64,000 nt of DNA. It comes from Chamaea fasciata (Eukaryota > Chordata > Aves > Passeriformes > Sylviidae). The stretch lies in assembly GCA_029207755.1 (NCBI GenBank), contig JARCOQ010000241.1:1-64000 (forward strand), written 5' to 3'. Positions within the stretch are counted from its first letter, which is position 1; the number at the start of each line of letters is the position of its first letter. Positions 20,890 through 29,854 of the stretch are shown in pieces. The notes under the pieces are model-generated. The model was not told where the DNA came from and did not search any database. It saw only the letters and a program-made list of their open reading frames with translations. The position numbers and the translations under genes were made by a program.

Positions 20890-21355
20890 TGTCCGGGATG
20901 CTGCATTCTGCGGAGCTTGGCTTGGTTCGGCTGCACTCGGTGCCGCTCTATGTGTTCGGCGTGGCTCGGCTCGGTCGGCTGAACTCGGTGCCGCTTGCTG
21001 CATTCGGCCAATCTCGGCTCGGCTGCCTGGGGGTGGCGTGGGCCGGGCCGAGGCGCCGCACGGGGAAGCGGAGCTGCCTCACGTTAAACACGCAGAGCTC
21101 GGTGTTTTCCGGCTGCCGAGTCCCGCAAGCCGGCGCACGGACACGAACAGGGGCACAGGGTCCAGCAGCACCTCACCATGCAGTGACTGCACTCGCGCTA
21201 ATTAATGGGCATGAGAGCAGGCAGCTGGGCTCGGCTGAGCTCGGTGCCGCTCAGCTCAGTTCGGCTGCACGCTGCCCAGTTCACTTAAACTTGGCTCGGT
21301 TCGGCTGAACTTGGCTAGATTTGGTTAAACTTAGCTAAGCTCAGCTAGATTCGGC
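20890..21355. repeat. Degenerate TCGGCT-type short tandem repeat
   Basis: Many variants of CTCGGCT, TTCGGCT and CTCGGTGCCGCT recur, mainly at 20905-21030 and 21225-21355, separated by GC-rich DNA. The copies decay to the AT-richer form TTAGCTAAGCTCAGCTAGAT at the right end. Confidence 0.75.
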
Positions 21356-22002
21356 TCACAGATTTCCTCATGTCAGCTGCTAGTAATTCTACATGACACA
21401 AACTGTAGCTTTTAAAGGGCTTGGGGGTTTTTAAAGAAATGAAAATTTAAACTCAAGTCTTGGTACAGAGCCAATGGCTCCTTTAGGACAAGAATATTTA
21501 AATGTAGAAGCAATTCCCTTATTTGCATCTCATTTTTATTTACCCCTTCCCTGGAAATTCAATGCATATCACAAGGAACTTGCAGTTCTGGTTTTCCCCT
21601 GTACAGTATTTGTGCAAAGGACCCGGGACAGGACGCAGTCATGAGTCAATTGAATAAATCCTGGTTTACCTTTCACAGGTGCTTGTTCTGGCACTGCATA
21701 TTTGCAGATGTGGGGTGGCATGTTCAACTACCCTCATGGCCACATTCGAGAACAGCTTATCAGATTTTGCACGTATACTCAATAAGCAGAAAATCCTTTG
21801 GGGTTTAGTTCCATCTCTCACCTGTTCCAAGTGGAGGGAAGATGGGCTTTTGTTGCACATCACAGCAGCAGTGATGGATGAGGGCTCTTTTTAATTAAAA
21901 AAAAAGGGTAATAAAAAAACCCAGGTCTGATATCAATGTCTTTCCAAGCCAATAAAGTTTTTTTAAACCCAAGAAGACCATCATGATTCCCGAGTTCAGT
22001 CT
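21356..22002. other. Intergenic, no gene recognised
   Basis: Beyond the likely URB1 poly(A) site. Small open frames on both strands at 21666-21894 are not supported by splice sites or similarity. Confidence 0.35.
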
Positions 22003-22008
22003 TTTATT
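22003..22008 (-). terminator. URB1: Candidate URB1 poly(A) signal
   Basis: AATAAA on the minus strand, about 460 bp after the URB1 stop codon at 22469-22471. It is the first canonical hexamer I noticed in the putative 3' UTR. Confidence 0.45.
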
Positions 22009-22468
22009 CATACTGGTTTTGGTATCATGAAATCAGCCAGATTCTTCGAAATAGTAAATTGTCATGACTAAACCTCTGGCTCCTTGTCATTTGCACTTAC
22101 AGCCCATTGTGGGAAGCTCTGCAGCCTTTTTTTCCCCATCTTATATTGGAGAGAAGATGGATATTAATAACACACACGTCCACAAACAGTCTCTCTGGTT
22201 CTACAAAAAGTTAAAAATGTCAGTAATAAAAATGATATAAGTAATATTCTGTCTCAGACTGTTCAAGAAAAGAGAAATTGAAGCTTTAATGTTCCACTGA
22301 GAGATACTGAATAAAATCTTTCCCCTAAGTTTGCACACAGTAATAAAATACTGAGGTTTTTTTACCAAACAAGTCAGGTCTGTATGAGAGCAGCTCAGGA
22401 GGCTTCCATGGCACACAGTGATGATGGCAGAGCAGAGAACGTTAAAGATGAAGTGTTAGTTCCCTGAA

Positions 22469-23842
22469 TTAATGCCCTGATGTAGCCAAATTTTTTTTGC
22501 AGAGAGACATAATAGCTTCTTTTCCTTGTTTCTGAGTTTCCGAGTCATCCTGTAATTCATAACCTGCACGAGTGCAGACCCATCTGACATGAGTAAGTAA
22601 CATATCCGGCTCCTGGGCTCCAAGCCACGTGTCTCCGTTGTAAACGGAAGTCAGGAATACAAAAACAGCTGTGGAAGAAAGATGAGAGAAAAATCAGAAC
22701 AGATATTCTTCTCTTTCCACACAGTAATAAAAAACGGCCAAGCTGTTTACCTCCAGGACTACATTTTAAAATAGTTCCCTAACTAGTTTTCCTAGATGGA
22801 AAATCTGGAGTGGCTTTGCCCATGCCAAGCCAATGATCGTGCTCACAAGTGGGAACAAACCAGTTTCCTGTTAAATAAAATAGTTTGAAATCTGACCCGT
22901 CAGCTGCTATCATTGACCAGCAACAGGAATCAGCATCCATGCCCACACGGACCTGTTTTTTGCAGACTGTTTTCCCTCTTGGAATTACATTTCTTTTATA
23001 CCTTTTGTTCCAGTTTAGTCCTTGAAAGGGAAGTTTCTTAGAAGGAGTGTGAGTGTTGTAGTGTCAGAAAACCTCATAGAGTAACCATGCTCCGTGCTAC
23101 CCACCCCTGCCCCCATCCCAAGAAAGACACTGCTTCTGCTGTGGGAAGCCATGAGCCTGGGTGGATATGGGTAAACTGGTTTAAAACTGGATTTAAAAAG
23201 CCATGGAATTTCCTAGTTCCTCCCACCACTGCCTCGTAACGAGTGATAAGAACAAGACAAGGCACCTGTCTGGTCCGCATCCTCTTCCGTCGCTGGTGAC
23301 AGGCACAGGGATTTCACAGGCTTGTGGAAGGTGCTGGACAGGGCCTGCTCCTCCAGTAGCTGCAACATGATGGAACTGAGCACTCCGAGCTCCCTGGAGA
23401 GCCCAGCTGAGGCGCTGCTGGCCTGGCTGAGCCGGGTGTAAAGCCTGAAGAGGTCGTTCCTCAGTGTCTCATCCCTGAGCATCACGTGCGCAGCCGGCAG
23501 GCATGGTGGGACGTGGTTCCGCAGCCACCTCAGGGCTGGGGACACGTCCTGCTCCCTGAGGAGGCTCTGCCTGGCCAGGGACCTCAGCAGCCCCTCGGTG
23601 ACCACGTGAGTGGACGCACAGGTGACGGCCACTGCCTCGCCCCCAGGTTCACCAGCTCTGAGGGTCTCCCCTCCCTGTGTGGAGGGTGGTGCTGGGAAAA
23701 CAGGGGCCCAATGGGCTGCATTTCTTCAGCTCAGACACTTCCACGTCTGCAGCAGTGTCACCTTCTTCCTCGTTTTTTTTCTGAGAGTGATGATTTTTCT
23801 GATGAGATGAGGCTTGAGATTTGTTCTTGTCTTTAGTATTTT
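22469..23842 (-). CDS. URB1: URB1 C-terminal exons (partial)
   Basis: URB1 (nucleolar pre-ribosomal-associated protein 1) works in early large-subunit ribosome assembly. The last exon is 22468/9-22668 (acceptor CTTCCACAG, ending in TAA) and contains LGAQEPDMLLTHVRWVC. The preceding exon ends at 23266 (donor GTGCCT) and runs rightward to about 23631 or, more likely, 23842 (acceptor TTCTTACAG). The join to the last exon is phase-correct (1+2). The right part, about 23718-23842, encodes a charged linker beginning NTKDKNKSQ and ending EVSELKKC, close in layout to human URB1 as I recall it. The left part contains ALRWLRNHV. The two parts are one base out of frame with each other between about 23650 and 23717, so either a small intron lies there or the copy carries a frameshift. 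Confidence 0.72.
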
Positions 23843-23948
23843 CTGTAAGAAGAAAACCCCACCAAAACAAACATCAGATACTCCAAAGGATTTTCCTGAT
23901 ACAAACTTGTGCAAGTAAGGTGCTCTCCTGTGTTGATTCAGTTTTTAC

Positions 23949-24031
23949 CATGGTAGGCACCAGCCTCGTTAAGCAGCCAGATGGAGTCTGCGCTGTTCCA
24001 ATGGGCTCCGGGAGCTCCCAGGGACTCCAGG
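23949..24031 (-). CDS. URB1: Possible URB1 exon cut by the provirus
   Basis: The minus strand is open from the provirus edge to a donor-like CATG/GTAAAA at 23949. The exon would end in phase 1, as required by the exon starting at 23842. It contains DSIWLLNEAG. No clear similarity to human URB1 was recognised, so this is a splice-based guess. If real, the provirus sits at or in the exon's 5' part. Confidence 0.25.
24025..24031. repeat. Left target-site duplication of the class II provirus
   Basis: CTCCAGG here equals 28845-28851 just after the 3' LTR. Six bp is the usual duplication size for class II elements; the seventh base also matches. Confidence 0.6.
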
Positions 24032-24053
24032 TTGCTAGCTGCAACCCAACATC

Positions 24054-24071
24054 TGGCGCCCGAACAGGCTT
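24054..24071 (+). promoter_or_regulatory. Primer-binding site, tRNA-Lys3 type
   Basis: TGGCGCCCGAACAGG followed by CTT. The first 15 bases match the site complementary to tRNA-Lys3. It lies two bases after the CCCAACA end of the 5' LTR remnant. Confidence 0.9.
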
Positions 24072-24200
24072 CTCCCCTACCCTCTCTAGAGCTGCATTGG
24101 GGTCGGGTCCCTTTGGACGGCGGATTTACGCCCGGGGTGGTCACATCGATGCGCCCTGCCGCTACGCGCTGCCGACGCCTGGGGGTTTGCAACAGTACCG

Positions 24201-24206
24201 GTGAGT
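24201..24206 (+). promoter_or_regulatory. Candidate proviral splice donor
   Basis: CCG/GTGAGT directly precedes the gag start codon at 24207. Its place between primer-binding site and gag is where retroviruses keep the donor for env mRNA. Confidence 0.5.
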
Positions 24207-25937
24207 ATGGAAAGGCAAGCAGTGTATGATCTCTTTACTGCTTTTCTTAGAAAGCGGGGATTTAAGGGGCTTGACTTAGATAAGGAGCTCCCCCCTCTTT
24301 TGAGCCATGCTACCTCTTATGGCTCTTTTGCTAACCCCCATACTGTTCATGAATTAGCCGAATGGCGCAGGTATGGGGATAAGCTTTGGGAATTAGTGCT
24401 AGATGATGATAAGCCAGCAAAAAAGATGAGCAAGTTGTGGAGAACTGTGCATAATGAATTGCTTATGTGTCAGGCGGAGAAGAAAGCTGTCGATAATGCT
24501 CGTGAAATGCACACTAGGAATAGGGCTTATGGGGATGACCCTTCCGCTCCAAACCCTCCGGTCTTTGCAACCGTTGACCTCCCGTCATCTGACTCTGTAG
24601 AGCCGGCCAGTACACCCACCGTTCAGCCCTCGCCACAGCCCTCTGCTCCACTAATGCCTTCACCCCCTACCCCCATGAATGCAGAGGCTAGGAATGCCCC
24701 TCCCTGTCCTGTTGCCACGGAGCCGTTCCCCGGAGCCTTATCGGACCTCGCGGAGGCTATGGCACGAGAAAGACGGGAGGTATGGGCGGCACTGGCAAAT
24801 CAGGGCTGGCGGGAGGGAGATACGGATCTGGCCGCGGCAGCTCAGGAGCAGATGTCGTCCCCCCTCGCCCTCCCAGTTATCTTTCACAACAACCCACAGG
24901 GAGGGCAACGGGCGGAGGTTACTAATTTAGACTGGAAACTTTTGTCACAACTACGATCTACCGTAGCGAGCTATGGGGTCACAAGCGAACCCGCTAAACA
25001 AATGTTAGAATTCCTTTTTAATATGAATCTCCTGTTGCCCGCAGATGTTAGAGGTCTTTCTCGTTTAATTTATACCCCACATCAAAGGTTACTGTTTGAA
25101 GCCCGATGGAGGGAAGAGGCGGCTGCAAGTGCCGCACTCCCTCGACCCCAAGGAGACCCCTTACTCGGCATTACCGTTGACGAGCTTATGGGTCAAGGAC
25201 CGCTTCATAGAGTAGAGGCTCAAGCTACCCTAGGTCCTGATAAATTGAGAGAGGCCATGGCAGTAGCTAAAAGAGCTATGGAGAAAATTAGAGCTCCAGG
25301 AGGTGTTCCTCTTTATATGGGGATAAAACAGGGGAGGGAGGAGCCTCTTGGCCCCTTTGTGGACAAGATCATTGATGCTTTAAGTAAAGCAGGCATTGCT
25401 GAGCACATGCAAGATGCCCTAGTTAAACAATGTATCTTGCAGAATGGGAATGCTAACACTCGTTCCCTCATAGCTTCAGCCCCTGGGAATTGGAATGTTC
25501 AAGATTTGTTAGATAAAGCGGCAGCCATGCCTTCCGGCACTCAGGTATTTGTGGTAGAAGCGCTGCAAAAGATAGGTGAGGGGTTACAACAGCAGGCTCA
25601 GGCTTTTAGAGAACAAGCAGTATCAGCTCAGACTCAGGTTTTAGCTGCCCTCGCACCCCTCCAAGCGGCGACAGTGCGTCAAAGCCCCAATACCGGTGGG
25701 AGGATGAAGTGTTTCCGCTGCGGAAAGCCGGGACACATCCGCCGCGAATGTGGCGCCACGGGCGTATGGTGCGGCAAGTGCCGATCCAATACCCACAACA
25801 GCACCGCTTGCCGATCTGGATCGGGAAACTCCAAGACCAGCGCGAAACTGGGCCGCGCCGGGACACAAATAGTTCCAGCCACACCATCGATGGGCAACTC
25901 TTGCCAGCAACCTCCGGCAGCCTCGGATTGGACCTAG
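24207..25937 (+). CDS. Class II endogenous retrovirus Gag
   Basis: Gag forms the retroviral particle. The frame is open for 576 codons from ATG 24207 to TAG. The N-terminal matrix-like part (residues 1-105) lacks a glycine at position 2, so it has no classic myristoylation site. A Pro/Ser-rich linker follows with two PSAP motifs (112-115 and 145-148), the kind of late domain that recruits the host ESCRT protein TSG101. The capsid region ends with a major homology region, KQGREEPLGPFVD, near residues 374-386. Two CCHC knuckles lie at 502-515 and 522-535. A gag-pro slippery site lies at 25823. The absence of stops over 1.7 kb suggests a fairly young insertion, although the pro region is broken. 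Confidence 0.88.
   Translation: MERQAVYDLFTAFLRKRGFKGLDLDKELPPLLSHATSYGSFANPHTVHELAEWRRYGDKLWELVLDDDKPAKKMSKLWRTVHNELLMCQAEKKAVDNAREMHTRNRAYGDDPSAPNPPVFATVDLPSSDSVEPASTPTVQPSPQPSAPLMPSPPTPMNAEARNAPPCPVATEPFPGALSDLAEAMARERREVWAALANQGWREGDTDLAAAAQEQMSSPLALPVIFHNNPQGGQRAEVTNLDWKLLSQLRSTVASYGVTSEPAKQMLEFLFNMNLLLPADVRGLSRLIYTPHQRLLFEARWREEAAASAALPRPQGDPLLGITVDELMGQGPLHRVEAQATLGPDKLREAMAVAKRAMEKIRAPGGVPLYMGIKQGREEPLGPFVDKIIDALSKAGIAEHMQDALVKQCILQNGNANTRSLIASAPGNWNVQDLLDKAAAMPSGTQVFVVEALQKIGEGLQQQAQAFREQAVSAQTQVLAALAPLQAATVRQSPNTGGRMKCFRCGKPGHIRRECGATGVWCGKCRSNTHNSTACRSGSGNSKTSAKLGRAGTQIVPATPSMGNSCQQPPAASDWT
25823..25829 (+). promoter_or_regulatory. Gag-pro ribosomal frameshift site
   Basis: GGGAAAC lies in the gag frame as G-GGA-AAC, the type used by Mason-Pfizer monkey virus. 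A -1 shift enters the dUTPase frame, which is open across this point. A GC-rich segment (GGGCCGCGCC) follows and could form the required structure. Confidence 0.75.
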
Positions 25938-26625
25938 CAGCAGCAGTAAAAGTTACCCTATATAACAGCAGTCCACATGTGATTTCTACCGGAATTTTTG
26001 GACCTATTCTCATTAATGGACAACCCACAGGAGGACTCATTTTAGGTCGATCGTCTGGGTCTGTTTTGGGCCTAATGGTAGAACCTGGAGTTATCGACGC
26101 TGATGCTGAAGGAGAGATTTTTGTTATAGCTCATACACTTTTCCCGCCGGTGAACATTCCAAAAGGCCAACGGATCACCCAGTTCATACCTCTACCGCAA
26201 TTAACTATGAGCATACCACCACGATCTGATGAGCCGCGCGGAAAAAAATGCTTGGCTCCTCAGGAGGTATCACTCTTCCTGTCATAGACTTATCTACAAG
26301 ACCCAAAAGGATTTGCTGTTTATGTTACCAAGGACAAACGATCATTTTGCATAAGGCATTGTTGGACACAGGGGCGGATACATGTATTATTGATACGGCC
26401 AAATACCCAAAGACGTGGCCGCTTTTACCAGCTAATACCACAGTTTCTGGCATTGGTAGCATTAAGCTTGCACAACGATCCCCCATTCTTGCTGTAGAGA
26501 TCGACGGCAAACAAGCTAAAGCAGTGTTTTCGCTGACACCCCTGCCATCGGAGGTCGATTGCATCCTGGGAAGGGATGTTCTGACACAATTGGGATACGT
26601 ACTTACCGATCGCCCTTTATTGTGA
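25830..26625 (+). pseudogene. Proviral dUTPase-protease with a frame break
   Basis: In the -1 frame after the slip site comes a dUTPase domain with LGLDLAAA near 25925, GVIDADAEGEI near 26090 and KGQRITQF near 26160. The protease carries LLDTGADTCII near 26355 and ILGRDVL near 26565. dUTPase and protease are normally one reading frame; here they are in different frames. The change falls at or near the run of seven A at 26243-26249, so a one-base slip there is the likely cause. The protease would not be made as part of the normal precursor. Confidence 0.8.
26613..26619 (+). promoter_or_regulatory. Candidate pro-pol frameshift site
   Basis: CCCTTTA is in register as C-CCT-TTA in the protease frame, two codons before the protease stop. 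A -1 shift here enters the pol frame. The heptamer fits the X-XXY-YYZ pattern but is not one I know from a studied retrovirus. Confidence 0.5.
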
Positions 26626-28250
26626 TGGCCATTGCTTGGACATTCCCTCTACCATTGACCTGGACCTCTGATGACCCCGTGGTAGTTAAGCAGTGGCCGT
26701 TAAAAAGGGAAAATCTTGAGCAGGCACACCGCTTAGTTGCGGAACAACTACAGCTTAAACACCTTCGCCCATCAACTAGCCCATGGAATACGCCTATTTT
26801 TGTTATAAAGAAAAAATCAGGAAGTTATCGTCTGCTACAGGACTTGCGAGCAGTCAATCAGCAGATGGAGCCAATGGGAGCTCTACAACCAGGGCTCCCT
26901 AATCCAGCTATGCTACCACAGGATTGGCCTATTCTTGTTATAGATTTGAAGGATTGCTTTTTTACGATACCCCTACATCCAAAGGATACTAAGAGGTTTG
27001 CATTTACCTTGCCTTCCCTTAATAGGGGTGAACCTGATAAGCGCTTTGAATGGACAGTTTTGCCACAAGAAATGCGCAACTCGCCTACCTTGTGTCAGCT
27101 ATATGTTGACACAGCTCTGCAACCTGTTAGACAAGCGATGCCTAAAACAATTATTTACCATTACATGGATGATATTTTGTTTGCCCAAAGCTCGCCTTTT
27201 ACAGTCATACAGGTACAATCCATCATTGCCATGTTGAGAAATTATGGCCTTATGGTTTCTGATGAAAAAATTCAAACCCATGCACCATGGAAGTATTTGG
27301 GATGGACAATTACACAGAGACAAATACGCCCGCAAAAACTTACCATCCAGGCTCCACCGTCCACTTTGCATGAAGCACAAAAACTATTGGGAGACCTCCA
27401 ATGGCTTAAGCCTGTAGTTGGCATTCCTAACACCCTTCTAGAAGCGTTGCGCCCCCTCTTAAAAGGCACGGACCCCTGTGCTCCGGTTATACTTTCTGCA
27501 GACCAAATCAGTGCCCTTCAAAGTATTTTGTGGTGTGTTGCCAATGGCTTTGTCACCAGGTACGATCCATCCCTTTCTGTTTCACTGACTATTTGGAATA
27601 ACAAAGATCACCTTCTAGGAGCTATTACGCAGAAAAAGAAAACGGGGGAGAGGCCAGGAAATATGGAGGACTTGGGGGTCCTGGAATGGATTAGCCCTCC
27701 CTTACAGCAAAGAAAAACAATTACACAAAAAATTGAAAAACTTGCCTTGTTAATTATGAAAGGCCGATTACGCACAATAGAGCTAAGTGGCAAGGAACCT
27801 AGTGTGATACATCTACCTATGGAAAAAGTGTCTCTGGACTGGTTTCTGCTCAACTCCGCAGAATTGGCAGAGGCATTACTACAAGCACTGAGTTTTGTTA
27901 CAACAGGCCCTCTTAAACCGAAATTATTGCACTGGCTAGGAGAATGGCAATTAATTACTAAACCTTTGAGAGAAGACCAACCTATTCCACACGCAATTAC
28001 AGCTTTTACTGATGCAGGAAAGCGCTCCCGCCGAGCAGCAGCTACTTGGAACAAGGCAGGCCAGTGGCATCATCATGTGATTCCAGCAAGCCCACAGGAC
28101 AATCTCCAGACGTTAGAACTATTGGCAGTTATATGGGCTTTTCAAACCTTCCGAGAACCTGTTAATGTAGTTTCTGACTCACTTTATGTAGTGGGAGTTG
28201 TCTCCAGAATTATAACGCAAGTCTCAAAGAAGTTAACAACCCCCGACTGA
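26616..28250 (+). pseudogene. Proviral pol: RT and partial RNase H, truncated
   Basis: The open frame covers RT fingers and palm (conserved LLQDLRAVN near 26835, VIDLKDCFF near 26940), YMDD at 27162-27173, the connection region, and RNase H with FTDAG near 28005, ELLAV near 28120 and VSDSLY near 28170. A one-base frame change near 28208-28213 gives the TGA at 28248; the rest of RNase H continues in the next frame to about 28284. Integrase is absent, removed by the deletion that joins RNase H to Env. Confidence 0.85.
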
Positions 28251-28284
28251 GTGAACTTTTCATGCAACTTCAGCGCACATTACA

Positions 28285-28515
28285 GGCTGGTTAAAACATT
28301 TGATACAAGTAGTGCTTGTGATTTTGCTTGTAATTGTTGTTTTGCTTTTAGTTTTGCCTTGTGTGTTGCAATGTTTGCAGCGTATGGTATTGTCAATGTT
28401 TGATAATTTTAAGATAACAATGATAGCAGTAAAAGAAAACGGGGGAAGTGTGGAGAGTGTGATTGATAACTGGCTAGCTGCAAAAGGTCACGCAGACATG
28501 AGAGAGCTTTGCTGA
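28285..28515 (+). pseudogene. Env transmembrane-subunit tail remnant
   Basis: From about 28285 the frame gives a membrane-proximal WLKHL, a long hydrophobic anchor (VILLVIVVLLLVLP), a CVLQC motif and a cytoplasmic tail ending at TGA. The receptor-binding subunit and ectodomain are gone. The tail's last codons lie inside the 3' LTR, which starts at 28449. Confidence 0.72.
28434..28448 (+). promoter_or_regulatory. Polypurine tract
   Basis: AAGAAAACGGGGGAAG directly precedes the 3' LTR, the usual site of plus-strand DNA priming. It also encodes part of the Env tail. Confidence 0.7.
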
Positions 28516-28844
28516 GCACACAGGCACTCTCATGAAAACCAGCAAGGCAGTAAGCTTCGTATGTCCTTGAGCACAGCTGCTATACGATAACAAGACCTTG
28601 TAGCTGAAAGATATGAGGGAGAAGCACGGTAAAACTAAAACTTACTCAAACTATGTAACCACAAAGAAATGTAGAAAGAGGCGTAGCTGACTTTTAGTCT
28701 GAGCACCAATCCTGAGCTTAACTTTTGCAATATGTATGAGCTGATTATAGAAGATATAAATGTGTGTATGCTACCTGAAATAAACGAGATTTGCTGACCA
28801 TGATAGCATGAGGCTCTTCTCCTGCGGCTCCGGTTAACCCAACA
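28449..28844 (+). repeat. 3' LTR of the class II provirus
   Basis: A 396-bp LTR starting TGTGGAGAG and ending CCCAACA. It contains TATAAATG near 28755 and a poly(A) signal AATAAA near 28780, as expected for a U3-R-U5 layout. It is followed by the target duplication CTCCAGG. No full 5' partner is present. Confidence 0.82.
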
Positions 28845-28851
28845 CTCCAGG

Positions 28852-29854
28852 CTGGAACTCTATTCCAAACTGGATCCCCCGGCCTGGAGGTGAGAGAAGC
28901 TCCCGAAGGCTTACTTTATTCCCCATGGATTCAAATAGCTAAATCCTCCTTTCAAAGAAATAACACCCAAATTCACTACTCAAGACACAAATTGAGGGTG
29001 AAAAAAGCCATTCATCTACCAGAGATAAAGAAATCCTCCTGGCCTTAATAGAATTCAAACTAAACAGAGGATGAAATGCAAACCGACTAAAACAAAGTAC
29101 TTATCAAATACGTTTGATTAATGTGGCCAAAACATACAGAAATTCATTTACAAGCTGAATAGGAAGAAATTTCCTCTTCACCTGGGATTGATTCTTGTTT
29201 TCTCTCATCTAAATTTGTTAGCCCCAGAGTATGGAGTAAGGAAATCATTTTATTTATCACTTTGTTTTCCAGAAACCTGAAAAAAACCCCAAAACTAACC
29301 AAACAACAACAAAACAAAAGAGAAAACCACGTTTGGAAGGCAGATCCTCACCAGCAGCTGGTCCATCACCTACAGGCGACCATATCCTAGTGCACTTGCC
29401 TGAAACTGTCAGGGCGCTCTGTGCAGAAGAGATTTTTGGTGGATGTAAATGTATGTGAGGGAGAGGCAAGGGGAGGAGGAATGTTCTAGACAGCTCAAAG
29501 CCATTACTGTGCCACTTCCTGTGCAGCAGGTCCTGTGACAGGATGTGAATTGAGGGTGTTCGTATTAGTGTCTTTACCTTTTAAATTCCAAAGTGCCATT
29601 TTGCTTTCTCAGTTTTTCAAGGAAGTGGTTTTCAATTCATGAAGCCCCTCCACCATCATCCCTCCTACCACAACCTGAAAGCATCTTGATTCTGTTTTCA
29701 AAACCACAAGGGACACTTCAGAGTTCAGCAAGTTGTGCCAGTCCAGCCCTTGGTGCGTCTGGCTCCCTGCCTGTCACTTTTCATACTCAGTCATGCAATT
29801 ACTCTACCGTGGACAGCCAAATTGTTCCCACTTCTCCTGTACTTCTCTGCTTAC
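28852..29854. other. URB1: URB1 intronic DNA, expected exons not found
   Basis: About 150 residues of URB1 should be encoded between the exons at 29855 and 23842, by comparison with the human protein from memory. I do not see them here. A splice-like stretch at 29353-29420 has stops in the frame required. Confidence 0.4.

Larger units (their letters stand above)
24031..28844 (+). mobile_element. Class II (betaretrovirus-like) provirus, internally deleted
   Basis: Order on the plus strand: remnant of the 5' LTR, primer-binding site, splice donor, gag, dUTPase-protease, RT and RNase H, tail of Env, 3' LTR. Integrase and most of Env are missing through one internal deletion near 28285. The 5' LTR is reduced to about 20 bp, ending CAACCCAACA like the 3' LTR's last bases. 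Class II assignment rests on the lysine primer-binding site, dUTPase before protease, two CCHC knuckles, YMDD and the gag-pro-pol frame pattern. It lies antisense in the URB1 3' region. With no 5' promoter, integrase or Env, it cannot be autonomous. Confidence 0.88.

Noticed and set aside
29353..29420. Fourth URB1 exon with acceptor-like and donor-like edges
   Set aside because: After the preceding exon's phase 2 end, every acceptor tried gives a stop within a few codons.
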